From Acanthochromis polyacanthus (lineage: Eukaryota; Chordata; Actinopteri; Pomacentridae): a stretch of 64,000 bases of DNA. The notes beneath the pieces are model-generated. The model worked only from the letters and a program-made list of their open reading frames with translations. It was not told the DNA's origin and searched no databases. Numbering within the stretch: the first letter of the stretch is position 1; the number at the start of each line of letters is the position of its first letter. Shown here piece by piece: positions 1 to 12,199 of this stretch. The position numbers and the translations under genes are program-made. The stretch is from assembly GCF_021347895.1 (NCBI RefSeq), contig NC_067130.1:25751817-25815816 (forward strand). Direction: 5' to 3'.

Positions 1-1002
1 GTTGCTTAAAGTGGCTGTGCTGCTGATGTCTGTACGCCACACTGACCAGAAGACTGAAACTGAATCGAAATTGAGGACATTTTAACGCCAGAACTCCTAG
101 AATTGGAAGACGAGACTATGATTCATGTGCACATTACCAGAAATAAGGAGTTAAAGCTGTTTCTCAGCAGCTTAGCAAGTGAGTCATGTTTCCACCCTTG
201 TTGGTACAATGTCATCAGTGCTGTTTTCAAGTGACAAAATCTCCTTAGTTTCTATGTAGATGATGAAAAAACACCAGGTATTTGATCACCATATGTTTGA
301 CAAATATTTCTCCCACAAAAAACTGAAATCGAAACGTATAACATTTTTTGCAAGTACCCACAGATTTTACCAATACTGGCAAAAAGACAAAAAAACATGC
401 TGACTGTATATACTACTGGTATAGATGTTTTCACCCAGCCTGCAGTTCAGCTGAATTTTTTTTTGTCATGTGACTGTTCTTCTTGGTTGCAGCAAGAAAC
501 ACAGATTTGATTGTTTTTAAAGAATCTGGTGCAAAAGGCGTATTATTAATTATTTTTAACACCATAGTCTTTTTTTGTAGTAATAAAAGGGCTCCTATTC
601 TATTTCCAGTGCTGTTCCTGACAATCAAATAGGCTTTTCTTTCATTTTTGTGTTTATGATTAAGGTTCTGTGGTCCACAAAGTCTGAGAGTATTTATATT
701 ATTTTAAAGAAAAGAGTGGAACATGATCATTCAGTCTTCAGACTTCTAAAATACCCAGTTCTACGTGTTTATGTATATATTCTGGGGCTCTGCTAGAATA
801 TGTTTGAGTGAGTTTTTCTTCTACTCAAAGCCTAATATTCAAGTTTTTTACATATAACACTAATTTTGGTGCAAAGCTTGTCTCTCACTTTAGGTTGATT
901 AGTATTGAATTTAGGTATTTAGTAGCAGCTTATGGGACTAAACTGTCATGTAATGCTGTATATTGTGTGCAACTCAGGCCTCTCTTAACCTCACTGAGCA
1001 TC
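1..1002. other. Unique AT-rich sequence, no gene seen
   Basis: No open frame here resembles a known protein, and the short frames lack coding-like composition. The stretch ends where the first unit of the tandem array begins, at the sequence GCAAATAAGTAAAATTC. Confidence 0.5.
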
Positions 1003-1116
1003 GCAAATAAGTAAAATTCACCTAACATCAGAATAATAGAAATTTACAAAGATGTAAAATATATATGAGTACACGTGTACTTCACGTCTGCAAACAATAG
1101 AGAAGTCTTGGTTACA

Positions 1117-1484
1117 TCCATCCATCCATTCTCTATATACCACTTTATCCTCATTAGAGTCGCGGGGGGTGCTGGAGTCTATCTCAGCTGACTCGGGCGA
1201 AGGCAGGGGACACCCTGGACAGGTCACCAGTCTGTCGCAGGGCTACATATACAGACAGACAACCACACTCACATTCACACCTACAGGCAATTTAGAGTAA
1301 CCAATTAACCTCAGCATATTTTTGGACTGTGGGAGGAAGCCGGAGTACCCGGAGAAAACCCACGCATGCACAGGGAGAACATTCAAACTCCATGCAGAAA
1401 GATCCCAGGCCGAGGCCGGGATTTGAACTGGGGATCTTCTTGCTGCAAGGCGAAAGTGCTAACCACTACGACACTATGCAGCTC
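1117..1484 (-). mobile_element. tRNA-headed SINE with GGAT tail (unit 1)
   Basis: Read on the minus strand, the element starts with a tRNA-like head. This has an A-box-like TAGTGGTTAGC and a B-box-like GTTCAAATCCC, the signals for RNA polymerase III. A conserved body of ~270 bp follows, then a (GGAT)n tail. It is flanked by a perfect 13 bp target duplication, AGTCTTGGTTACA, at 1104-1116 and 1485-1497, the hallmark of LINE-driven insertion. The GGAT-type tail resembles those of RTE/Rex3-type LINEs, so an RTE partner is a reasonable inference. Confidence 0.85.
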
Positions 1485-3589
1485 AGTCTTGGTTACAGTT
1501 TTTCCTAAATTATTCCCTAGTTTAGGACCTACATGACTACGTAGGAAAAGTATCATCTTAGAGACTTAATATCACGTGAATGTGCTGCAAGTATTTCCAC
1601 GTGAGAAACGTGACAAGTAATAAATTTTGTACAACTGTGGCGTTCTGTAATATATCTTTCACTGACTGTTTGATTACACCTGGTACTTGGCCAACACCGC
1701 TGAATCTAATTAACCATCCCTTTTGCGTCTCACACTTTAAGGTGTAATTCATGTTTGGGAAGGAATTTAGTTGGGAATGTTTTCATCCTAAAACTACACA
1801 ATGACAACAGATTGTACATTTTTAGGAGAAAAAAATATATTGAACCCACATATAAAGTTTATCTTATGAATGATGAAACAACCAAAACATTGTGTTCATT
1901 AACAGCTCACAATAATCACAACTGAGTTTACTGAACAATTTCAAGGATTTAAAATGTCTTTGTTCACCCACAACTGGCCAGCCAGGCAAATCAAACCCAA
2001 ACCCCTGGGGCAACAAAACAAAAAACTAAACAAAAAAAATATTGTATGCACTCAGAAAATCATACCGGCCCTTTATGATGAATGTCCAGCAAGATGGTCC
2101 GAAGCGATGGCTGATTCCAGCATTATGGAGATGTGGATGTGGGTGGACATCAACACATGATGGCAGATGGATGACGACCGAAGTCCCAGTGAAGATAATC
2201 CCCCCAACAACAAACCGGCCCACACGGATGTGCAGGGCATTACATTTGCTTCAGTAAAGCTGCCATTCTGCCAGTCCTTTCTTAGCTCATAACAGGCTGT
2301 GCACAAAACAATACAACTTCCAGAATAATCATGAATGAACAACATAAACTGTTGAATTTAAATACATTCTTACCTCAGCCTACAGCCGGTGTTGTAGTAT
2401 TTTCCTATTCCCCGGCAAAATCTGACTCCTCCTTTGTGTGAACACGCGTGACTTAAATTTCACTCTGTGGCCACATTACGGGTTTTCTGTTGTAGTCCAG
2501 ATATGCCTGCTGAGAAAATTTGGAGGTTGTCACTTGTTGCATTCCTCATATAATGGGGGGGGGGTCAGATTTTGTTAACTGACCCAACAAAATCTGACTC
2601 CAGATTTTGTTATTTTATATCATACAACTTGCACAGTTAACTCAACCCGCATATTTCTGTTAAAGTCATTGTTTTGAAATAGTCATTCTGCTCTTCATCT
2701 GCCACACTGTGATCACTTTAGCCCCTTATTCTATTATTCTGTTTTTACAGACTGTAATTTACACTGTTTTTTTTAACTTGTTGTAATTTTGTGTTTTTGC
2801 TGTTGTAGCAAATAATTTTCCAAGTGTGGGATAAATAAAGTATTTCTATTATATTGTTAACTGGTCCAAAAAAACAACAACAATAACAAATGACTTCATA
2901 CATGAGGACTTACACTAAACACTTTATACATAAATACCAGACATATTTTGGTGCGACGTCTTGCATTCTTAGGGGAGTCCAATTTTAAATAGTGAGACAT
3001 AAAGTTTTCTCAGTGAACAATTATTTTCTTGCAACGTGTACAACACTGATGGAATATGAAAAAGCTTTGGCGATTACACCCTGTCCTGACGTCCTCATTC
3101 GAGTGAAGCTGAGAGTAGCGTAGGATCTCCTCCGATGGCATTTAGACACTGGTGCTGAGGACATACGGACGAGAAGAAGAGGAGAAACCTGTCACCTAAT
3201 CATATTCGACAGGAAAACATGGCTACAGTTCGCTACTTATTCACATTTAACCCGAAAACCAGTAGAAAACAACAAGAAAAAACAGTAATTGTACAAGAGA
3301 AAACCTGTAAAATGGCCACAGAGTGAAACGTAAGTCGGCATATCTCGGTAAGATGGCCACGCTTAGTACTTTTTTGTGCACTAAAAATCCTATCAAACTC
3401 AGTTCTAGACAAAATAACAGTCTTCCGCTACCACTTCGTTTCCAATTTAAGGTACTACTTCTTGTGAGAGAAAAGGCAAATAAGTAAAATTCACCTAACA
3501 TCAGAATAATAGAAATTTACAAAAATGTAAAATATATATGAGTACATGTGTACTTCACGTCTGCAAACAACAGAGAAGTCTTGGTTACA

Positions 3590-3957
3590 TCCATCCATCC
3601 ATTCTCTATATACCACTTTATCCTCATTAGAGTCGCGGGGGGTGCTGGAGTCTATCTCAGCTGACTCGGGCGAAGGCAGGGGACACCCTGGACAGGTCGC
3701 CAGTCTGTCACAGGGCTACATATACAGACAGACAACCACACTCACATTCACATCTACGGGCAATTTAGAGTAACCAATTAACCTCAGCATATTTTTGGAC
3801 TGTGGGAGGAAGCCGGAGTACCCAGAGAAAACCTGTGCATGCACAGGGAGAACATGCAAACTCCATGCAGAAAGATCCCAGGCCGAGGCCGGGATTTGAA
3901 CTGGGGATCTTCTTGCTGCAAGGCGAAAGTGCTAACCACTATGACACTATGCAGCTC
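3590..3957 (-). mobile_element. tRNA-headed SINE (unit 2 copy)
   Basis: Same element, same position in the unit and same 13 bp flanks as the copy at 1117-1484. It was therefore copied with the unit and did not insert separately. It shares a few substitutions with the unit 3 copy that unit 1 lacks, for example CCTGTGCATG where unit 1 has CCCACGCATG. Confidence 0.85.
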
Positions 3958-6055
3958 AGTCTTGGTTACAGTTTTTCCTAAATTATTCCCTAGTTTAGGA
4001 CCTACATGACTACGTAGGAAAAGTATCATCTTAGAGACTTAATATCACGTGAATGTGCTGCAAGTATTTCCACGTGAGAAACGTGACAAGTAATAAATTT
4101 TGTACAACTGTGGCGTTCTGTAATTATATCTTTCACTGACTGTTTGGTTACACCTTATACTTGGCCAACACCGCTGAATCTAATTAACCATCCCTTTTGC
4201 GTCTCACACTTTAAGGTGTAATTCATGTTTGGGAAGGAATTTAGTTGGGAATATTTTCATCCTAAAACTACACAATGACAACAGATTGTACATTTTTAGG
4301 AGAAAAAAATATATTGAACCCACATATAAAGTTTATCTTATGAATGATGAAACAACCAAAACATTGTGTTCATTAACAGCTCACAATAATCACAACTGAG
4401 TTTACTGAACAATTTCAAGGATTTAAAATGTCTTTGTTCACCCACAACTGGCCAGCCAGGCAAATCAAATCCAACCCCTGGGGCAACAAAACAAAAAACT
4501 AAACAAAAAAATATCGTATGCACTCAGAAAATCATACCGGCCCTTTATGATGAATGTCCAGCAAGACGGTCCGAGGCGATGGCTGATTCCAGCATTATGG
4601 AGATGTGGATGTGGGTGGACATCAACACATGATGGCAGATGGATGACGACCGAAGTCCCAGTGAAGATAATCCCCCCAACAAACCGGCCCACACGGATGT
4701 GCAGGGCATTACATTTGCTTCAGTAAAGCTGCCATTCTGCCAGTCCTTTCTTAGCTCATAACAGGCTGTGCACAAAACAATACAACTTCCAGAATAATCA
4801 TGAATGAACAACATAAACTGTTGAATTTAAATACATTCTTACCTCAGCCTACAGCCGGTGTTGTAGTATTTTCCTATTCCCCGGCAAAATCTGACTCCTC
4901 CTTTGTGTGAACACGCGTGACTTAAATTTCACTCTGTGGCCACTTTACGGGTTTTCTGTTGTAGTCCAGATATGCCTGCTGAGAAAACTTGGAGGTTGTC
5001 ACTTGTTGCATTCCTCATATAATGGGGGGGTCAGATTTTGTTAACTGACCCAACAAAATCTGACTCCAGATTTTGTTATTTTATATCATACAACTTGCAC
5101 AGTTAACTCAACCCGCATATTTCTGTTAAAGTCATTGTTTTGAAATAGTCATTCTGCTCTTCATCTGCCACACTGTGATCACTTTAGCCCCTTATTCTAT
5201 TATTCTGTTTTTACAGACTGTAATTTACACTGTTTTTTTTAACTTGTTGTAATTTGGTGTTTTTGCTGTTGGAGCAAATAATTTTCCAAGTGTGGGATAA
5301 ATAAAGTATTTCTATTATATTGTTAACTGGTCCAAAAAAACAACAACAATAACAAATGACTTCATACATGAGGACTTACACTAAACACTTTATACATAAA
5401 TACCAGACATATTGTGGTGCGACGTCTTGCATTCTTAGGGGAGTCCAATTTTAAATAATGAGACATAAAGTTTTCTCAGTGAACAATTATTTTCTTGCAA
5501 CGTGTACAACACTGATGGAATATGAGAAAGCTTTGGCGATTACACCCTGTCCTGACGTCCTCATTCGAGTGAAGCTGAGAGTAGCGTAGGATCTCCTCCG
5601 ATGGCATTTAGACACTGGTGCTGAGGACATACGGATGAGAAGAAGAGGAGAAACCTGTCACCTAATCATATTCGACAGGAAAACATGGCTACAGTTCGCT
5701 ACTTATTCACATTTAACCCGAAAACCAGTAGAAAACAACAAGAAAAAACAGTAATTGTACAAGAGAAAACCTGTAAAATGGCCACAGAGTGAAACGTAAG
5801 TCGGCATATCTCGGTAAGATGGCCACGCTTAGTACTTTTTTGTGCACTAAAAATCCTATCAAACTCAGTTCTAGACAAAATAACAGTCTTCCGCTACCAC
5901 TTCGTTTCCAATTTAAGGTACTACTTCTTGTGAGAGAAAAGGCAAATAAGTAAAATTCACCTAACATCAGAATAATAGAAATTTACAAAAATGTAAAATA
6001 TATATGAGTACATGTGTACTTCACGTCTGCAAACAACAGAGAAGTCTTGGTTACA

Positions 6056-6423
6056 TCCATCCATCCATTCTCTATATACCACTTTATCCTCATTAGAGTC
6101 GCGGGGGGTGCTGGAGTCTATCTCAGCTGACTCGGGCGAAGGCAGGGGACACCCTGGACAGGTCGCCAGTCTGTCACAGGGCTACATATACAGACAGACA
6201 ACCACACTCACATTCACATCTACGGGCAATTTAGAGTAACCAATTAACCTCAGCATATTTTTGGACTGTGGGAGGAAGCCGGAGTACCCAGAGAAAACCT
6301 GTGCATGCACAGGGAGAACATGCAAACTCCATGCAGAAAGATCCCAGGCCGAGGCCGGGATTTGAACTGGGGATCTTCTTGCTGCAAGGCGAAAGTGCTA
6401 ACCACTATGACACTATGCAGCTC
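6056..6423 (-). mobile_element. tRNA-headed SINE (unit 3 copy)
   Basis: Third copy of the SINE carried inside the array. It matches the unit 2 copy closely and lies 2466 bp downstream of it. Flanking AGTCTTGGTTACA repeats are preserved on both sides. Confidence 0.85.
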
Positions 6424-8326
6424 AGTCTTGGTTACAGTTTTTCCTAAATTATTCCCTAGTTTAGGACCTACATGACTACGTAGGAAAAGTATCATCTTAG
6501 AGACTTAATATCACGTGAATGTGCTGCAAGTATTTCCACGTGAGAAACGTGACAAGTAATAAATTTTGTACAACTGTGGCGTTCTGTAATTATATCTTTC
6601 ACTGACTGTTTGGTTACACCTTATACTTGGCCAACACCGCTGAATCTAATTAACCATCCCTTTTGCGTCTCACACTTTAAGGTGTAATTCATGTTTGGGA
6701 AGGAATTTAGTTGGGAATATTTTCATCCTAAAACTACACAATGACAACAGATTGTACATTTTTAGGAGAAAAAAATATATTGAACCCACATATAAAGTTT
6801 ATCTTATGAATGATGAAACAACCAAAACATTGTGTTCATTAACAGCTCACAATAATCACAACTGAGTTTACTGAACAATTTCAAGGATTTAAAATGTCTT
6901 TGTTCACCCACAACTGGCCAGCCAGGCAAATCAAATCCAACCCCTGGGGCAACAAAACAAAAAACTAAACAAAAAAATATCGTATGCACTCAGAAAATCA
7001 TACCGGCCCTTTATGATGAATGTCCAGCAAGACGGTCCGAAGCGATGGCTGATTCCAGCATTATGGAGATGTGGATGTGGGTGGACATCAACACATGATG
7101 GCAGATGGATGACGACCGAAGTCCCAGTGAAGATAATCCCCCCAACAAACCGGCCCACACGGATGTGCAGGGCATTACATTTGCTTCAGTAAAGCTGCCA
7201 TTCTGCCAGTCCTTTCTTAGCTCATAACAGGCTGTGCACAAAACAATACAACTTCCAGAATAATCATGAATGAACAACATAAACTGTTGAATTTAAATAC
7301 ATTCTTACCTCAGCCTACAGCCGGTGTTGTAGTATTTTCCTATTCCCCGGCAAAATCTGACTCCTCCTTTGTGTGAACACGCGTGACTTAAATTTCACTC
7401 TGTGGCCACTTTACGGGTTTTCTGTTGTAGTCCAGATATGCCTGCTGAGAAAACTTGGAGGTTGTCACTTGTTGCATTCCTCATATAATGGGGGGGTCAG
7501 ATTTTGTTAACTGACCCAACAAAATCTGACTCCAGATTTTGTTATTTTATATCATACAACTTGCACAGTTAACTCAACCCGCATATTTCTGTTAAAGTCA
7601 TTGTTTTGAAATAGTCATTCTGCTCTTCATCTGCCACACTGTGATCACTTTAGCCCCTTATTCTATTATTCTGTTTTTACAGACTGTAATTTACACTGTT
7701 TTTTTTAACTTGTTGTAATTTGGTGTTTTTGCTGTTGGAGCAAATAATTTTCCAAGTGTGGGATAAATAAAGTATTTCTATTATATTGTTAACTGGTCCA
7801 AAAAAACAACAACAATAACAAATGACTTCATACATGAGGACTTACACTAAACACTTTATACATAAATACCAGACATATTGTGGTGCGACGTCTTGCATTC
7901 TTAGGGGAGTCCAATTTTAAATAATGAGACATAAAGTTTTCTCAGTGAACAATTATTTTCTTGCAACGTGTACAACACTGATGGAATATGAGAAAGCTTT
8001 GGCGATTACACCCTGTCCTGACGTCCTCATTCGAGTGAAGCTGAGAGTAGCGTAGGATCTCCTCCGATGGCATTTAGACACTGGTGCTGAGGACATACGG
8101 ATGAGAAGAAGAGGAGAAACCTGTCACCTAATCATATTCGACAGGAAAACATGGCTACAGTTCGCTACTTATTCACATTTAACCCGAAAACCAGTAGAAA
8201 ACAACAAGAACAAACAGTAATTGTACAAGAGAAAACCTGTAAAATGGCCACAGAGTGCCACTAAGTCAGCGTATCTCAGTAAGATGGCCACCCTTAGTAC
8301 TTTTTTGTGCACTAACAATCCTATCA

Positions 8327-9115
8327 ACAGACAGACAGACAGGCTCACAGACAAACGTACACTGATCGGCACATAACTCCACCGCGTTCCTTGTTGGACT
8401 AATAAATGAGTGTCTTGGGCTACAAGGTGTGAAAACTGGCTACATGTACGAACTGTTCAGCTGTTATCACTCAGCTATAGCAATTCCCAAAGGTCCTGGG
8501 ACGACAGTCGCCTGAGAGAGAGAAAAAGACAAAGAGACAATTCCAAGAGAGGTGACTAAGAAGGATTGGAACAAGAGGAGGGGCTTTCTCACTGTGGCTG
8601 ATATCCTATCTCGTGATGACTCCACCCTTGCATGTAAACACAAGCCCCAAGCATTATCCAAAAGGACGTGCTGGCCCGGTGCTGCCATGGTAACTTGCTA
8701 TTTGTATCACCAGTCACGTGCAGCACAAGAAGCAACAATTCCCAGCACGATAGTCAACTTTGTTACAGTATGTAAGGAGGGCATGTGGAACAGACTGTGC
8801 CTTTCTAACCGAGTGTTCCACCTTGCCCAGAGGATATTTCAGTTTGTTGACATATTCTGTCTGGTATGCGTGACGTACACGATGAAAACACACACCTGGA
8901 ATCTGAACATGAGCCAAGAACAGTAGTGTCGTGTGAGTGCACATCATAAGTATACTTCATTCTCTGTGCTTAGAGGAAATGGGATCGCAATGTCAAGTGC
9001 TCTTCAAGTAACTGCCTTGTGTACTGATACATTTATTGCAGGTCTCATGTTTTTTTTCCTTTTCCCCAAGAGCATCTTAATCAGGGCCTATATGTGAAGC
9101 TACAATGTACATATA
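8327..9115. other. Unique sequence, no gene recognised
   Basis: After a short CAGA-rich run the sequence is unique. A 124-codon plus-strand frame at 8552-8926 and an opposing minus-strand frame overlap each other and match no family I know, so neither is called as a gene. Confidence 0.4.
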
Positions 9116-10180
9116 CAGTCATAGGCGGAGATCCCGGGGGGACACAGTGGACGTGTCCCCCCCCTTCCATAAAGGTGTCCCCCCCAAAAAATCATTGTCA
9201 GCACACAAAAACAATTGAATAATAATATAGTAATGTTTAATGAAAGCACAACACAAGCACTGCAAATTATAAACTTAAAACTTTTTATTTTTTAATTGTT
9301 GAAAGATTATGACCGTCACATTCCTCAAGTGGTTTAGTCCACATGCCGTTTCCAGTGTGCTGGGCTACCAGCAGCTTTGTGTGTCAACAGTGTGCGATGA
9401 TCTTTCAAAGGATGACAATTTATGGTAATGTGTAAATGTTTTATTTTAAAACAGCACACCGGTAAGAAAATAGCCTAGCTTATGATCTTTAACAGGCTCA
9501 AATGAGTATGTAGAATAGTGGCAGTGACAGAGGTGACACAGAGAGACAAGAGAGGACAGAGAGGAAAATAGACGAGGGAAAAGAGGGGAGGAAATATAGA
9601 CGACAGGATTTTCAAAAATGTCTGTCAGGATATTAATGTCAGATATAAGCCCAGTTTATATTTTACTGACATTAGATTTGTTTCTATAGAGATATCCAGA
9701 TTTTGAAGATTTTTTTTTATTTCTTGTAGGCTAGTAGTTAGTCCAGTCGTTATTGGATTATTCTTGATGGTATTTCCTCTGTAGTTTTGAAACTTATTTT
9801 GAGCTTCACTTTCTTGTAAAGCTACTTTGATGGACTAAAGTGAAAATTAGAGCAGGGTGCAAAGAAATTCTGTTAGATGTGGTCATAAAAGTGTATCATT
9901 TCCACCTTCCACCTAATAACATTGTTGATTTTGCTGGTTGAACATAGAAAAACCTGTATGCAGGTAGAATATGCACTACAACAGAACAATGCTATAACTG
10001 CTATTATTACTTTTAATAACATGCTGAGGGCTCAACCCTGCACGGCAAGTTCCAAAGGCGCAGGAGAGAGAGAGGGAGAGAGCAATTTTTTTCATGCACC
10101 CCCCCCCCCTCAGGAATTACTCTCTGAAATTTTACTGTTTATTGTCCCCCCCAAAAAATGAAAAAGGATTTTCGCCTCTG
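9116..10180. mobile_element. Possible non-autonomous hAT-like element
   Basis: The ends look like imperfect inverted repeats. The left end reads CAGTCATAGGCGGAGATCC, and the complement of the right end reads CAGAGGCGAAAATCC. Both ends carry C-runs followed by A-runs (GTCCCCCC...AAAAAA), and ends beginning CAG fit hAT elements. I could not find a convincing 8 bp target duplication, and no transposase is present. It may be a diverged deletion derivative. Confidence 0.35.
10138..10143 (-). terminator. Candidate polyadenylation signal for ppp1r3c
   Basis: TTTATT on the plus strand reads AATAAA on the minus strand, about 400 bp downstream of the ppp1r3c stop codon. It lies at the edge of the possible hAT-like repeat, and nothing else confirms its use. 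Confidence 0.25.
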
Positions 10181-10538
10181 TATACAGTATTCATTATTGC
10201 AGAGTTTACTATAAGCTGTCTGCATGTGTTTAATGATTAGGATTTTAATTCTGCAGAGGGAAGAAATGAGAAAGAATATCTTTGTTTTCTTTTTGACAGA
10301 TTTAATCAGAATATTATTGCAGAACATAAGTTTCACATTTCAGCAGAGTAGTTAAGCTCATGAATGTGAGCAATGGTTGAGACAGCAGGTTTCAGATCAT
10401 CCAGCATTGGAGAGTTCACATAGTTTATGCACATTTAAAAGCACAACGTTTCTTAAAAATATTACTTAAATAAAATATTCACATTATTATATAATTACAC
10501 ATAGATCTGCTGGGAAAGCACAAACTGTTCTCGCTGGT
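10181..10538 (-). other. Probable ppp1r3c 3'UTR / 3' flank
   Basis: AT-rich non-coding sequence lies directly downstream of the ppp1r3c stop codon on the minus strand. No other gene is visible. Its extent as transcribed UTR cannot be set from sequence alone. Confidence 0.35.
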
Positions 10539-11725
10539 CTATTTAACTGAACATAGCATTTTCCAGTCTGCTCTGGATCTGTTTGATAAATTCCTCTGAA
10601 GATGCTGTACATCAGAGTTCTTCAGACCAGCAGACACATGTGCAGGCCATAATGATGAGTGGTATGATGCAAGTGTGGGGTAAAAACGGTTAGGGCTGCT
10701 TTGGTTAGCATTTGGTTCATCTTTTTCCATACACACTCGGTAATTCTGCCCCCTGTTGTCATCCCAGTGTGCTGTTGTGCCAGCAGGACTGGGCCTGAAT
10801 GACACACAAAACTCCATTCGCTCCTGTGGATCAATGTTCTGGGGTAAGCTTAAATCAAAGCTGAAGACATCCATGTTAAAACCCCCACAGCGCTGCTGCT
10901 GCAAGAGTGTGCAGGGGATGTCATGATGGCTTCGCCAAGAGTCAAAGGTCACCCTTATATGCACAGCGCTCTCGGCACTGACATGGAAAGCACGCACTTT
11001 GCCACTCAAAGAGTGCTCTGAAATTTTGCAGCTTTCCAGTTGCACATTTGTATCTCGCAGGCGTCCGAGGAAGGCTTTAAGGTCCAGTGCTGGCTGAGGG
11101 AAACCCAGCCTGAATTTGGGGCGTTGCATTTTGTTGGAGACCGACTGTTGGCCTTCCAGTTTGACTGGAAGGGGTCTAATCACCAGGGTAGGAGTCGGGG
11201 AAGAGGGCTCTGGAATGAACAGACGCACAGCAGTGAGTGCCAGTCCTTTGGCATCTGCAAACACCACGCGCTTCTTGTTCATGCCACTGCCGCCACTGTC
11301 CCTGCGGAAACAGCTCCGCCGCTCCGAGGGCACTGGAGAAGAGGACAATGAAGAGCATGAAAGTGAGGAGGATGAGGACGAGTGATGTGGGGAGGGAAGG
11401 CCGGCCCTCGGTGGACAGTCAGTTGGCTGAGAGCGATGCTGTGTGGGTTTCAGAGGCGACATGGACAGCAGTTGATAAAAAGGCTGGCGCTGGCTGAGGC
11501 TCAGACACATGGCCAGGTCTACAGGTATTACAGCCGACTGGGGATGGCTTAAAGCCTGTAAAACTCTGCAGAAGAAGAAAAGACAGGGCTAAAATGAGAT
11601 TTACTGCTTAAAGAGACACTGTTAATATATTATAACCATGTGCATATATTATCATCATCTGTGATTTCAGCTTTAATGTGATTACCTCATGCAGAAATTA
11701 ACGAAGCTTACCTTGCACATTTCAT
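10539..11725 (-). CDS. ppp1r3c: Protein phosphatase 1 regulatory subunit 3C-like
   Basis: This is a glycogen-targeting subunit: it binds PP1 catalytic subunit and glycogen, promoting dephosphorylation of glycogen synthase and phosphorylase at the glycogen particle. Coding exons are 11725-11712 (ATG, four codons plus two bases) and 11565-10539 (stop TAG). The intron has GTAAGC at the donor and TTCTGCAG at the acceptor, and it splits an Arg codon in phase. The product is 346 residues; human PPP1R3C is 317. The PP1-docking RVxF motif RVVF is at residues 104-107, inside KKRVVFADAKGLALT, typical of the 3C/3B group. A carbohydrate-binding CBM21 domain spans about 173-283, with VTFDSW, DVFSFDLSLP and WDDNRGQNYRV near 272-282. 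A Ser-rich linker lies at about 66-82. The residues around VIPVDLAMCLSL match the family N-terminus, which supports the upstream exon over the internal ATG at 11510. The C-terminal ~60 residues are weakly conserved. Which fish paralogue (ca or cb) is unclear. Confidence 0.92.
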
Positions 11726-11795
11726 TTCCAGACTGTGGATGTTACTCAGTAAATCTGTTGCCTTTGTTCAAGGACTTCCCCAAACTCTCTCTGAT
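11712..11795 (-). other. ppp1r3c: ppp1r3c exon with start codon
   Basis: This short exon holds the end of the 5'UTR and the first 14 coding bases. On the minus strand it follows a plausible acceptor (TCTGTTTATAG) and ends at a good donor (AAG/GTAAGC). The reading frame joins the large coding exon without a shift. Confidence 0.6.
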
Positions 11796-11970
11796 CTATA
11801 AACAGAAAAGAACAGATTATAAACACGTTAAACATACATAAACATAAGTAAATTAAACAACAGTCATTAAAAAAGCTATACACATGACTAGAAAGAATGC
11901 TGCAGAACAGAGACAGCGGCCTCCAATTTCAAGGTGATGACACTTTTTTTTTAGTGCTAAACATACTTAC

Positions 11971-12150
11971 AGGTTATAAAAGCACCATATGTCTCATCAA
12001 GTCAATGACGGAGAAAACAAACAGAGGACCGTGGCTGCTGTCTGCTGCTGCTCTCTCTGGAGCTTATGTGCGGAGTTTGGGAATGAGGCTGTGTCTTCCG
12101 TGACAACGCATTTGCATGTGGGTGTAGTTGTAGCCAATGAAATGAAGCTG
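11971..12150 (-). promoter_or_regulatory. Probable ppp1r3c 5'UTR exon and core promoter
   Basis: On the minus strand a near-consensus donor, CCT/GTAAGTATG, ends at 11971 and pairs with the acceptor at 11796. This suggests a non-coding first exon and a 175 bp intron. Upstream, at 12110-12117, is an octamer (ATGCAAAT on the minus strand), and at 12134-12138 an inverted CCAAT box. No clear TATA box or CpG island is visible. The start site is inferred, not seen. Confidence 0.4.
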
Positions 12151-12199
12151 CTCTGTTTATGTCCTGCCCTTAAAGAGAACTGCTGTGTGAAAAGTGTCA

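Larger units (their letters stand above)
1003..8326. repeat. Tandem array, three ~2.47 kb units
   Basis: The same ~2.47 kb block occurs three times head to tail: about 1003-3475, 3476-5941 and 5942-8326. The landmark GTAAAATTCACC recurs at 1011, 3484 and 5950, giving periods of 2473 and 2466 bp. Units 2 and 3 are almost identical by eye. Unit 1 differs by small indels, for example an extra AAC near 2210 and a longer G-run near 2556. The last ~80 bp of unit 3 (from about 8250) is clearly more diverged and runs into unrelated sequence at 8326. Each unit carries one minus-strand SINE at the same offset with the same flanking duplication, so the SINE was present before amplification. Short frames repeated in all units, such as the ~90-codon minus-strand frame near 2073-2345, resemble nothing I know and are probably fortuitous. 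A recent segmental duplication is likely; an assembly artefact cannot be excluded. Confidence 0.93.

Noticed and set aside
1003..8326. Host gene copies in the array, because the same 60-90 codon frames recur in all three units
   Set aside because: The frames recur only because the DNA is duplicated. They have no recognisable domain and small indels alter them.
8552..8926. 124-codon plus-strand frame as a gene
   Set aside because: No domain, no splice context and an overlapping frame on the other strand of similar quality.
11040..11497. Plus-strand frames of 86-103 codons opposite ppp1r3c
   Set aside because: They are antisense shadows of a well-supported coding exon; their sequence has low-complexity composition and no family match.
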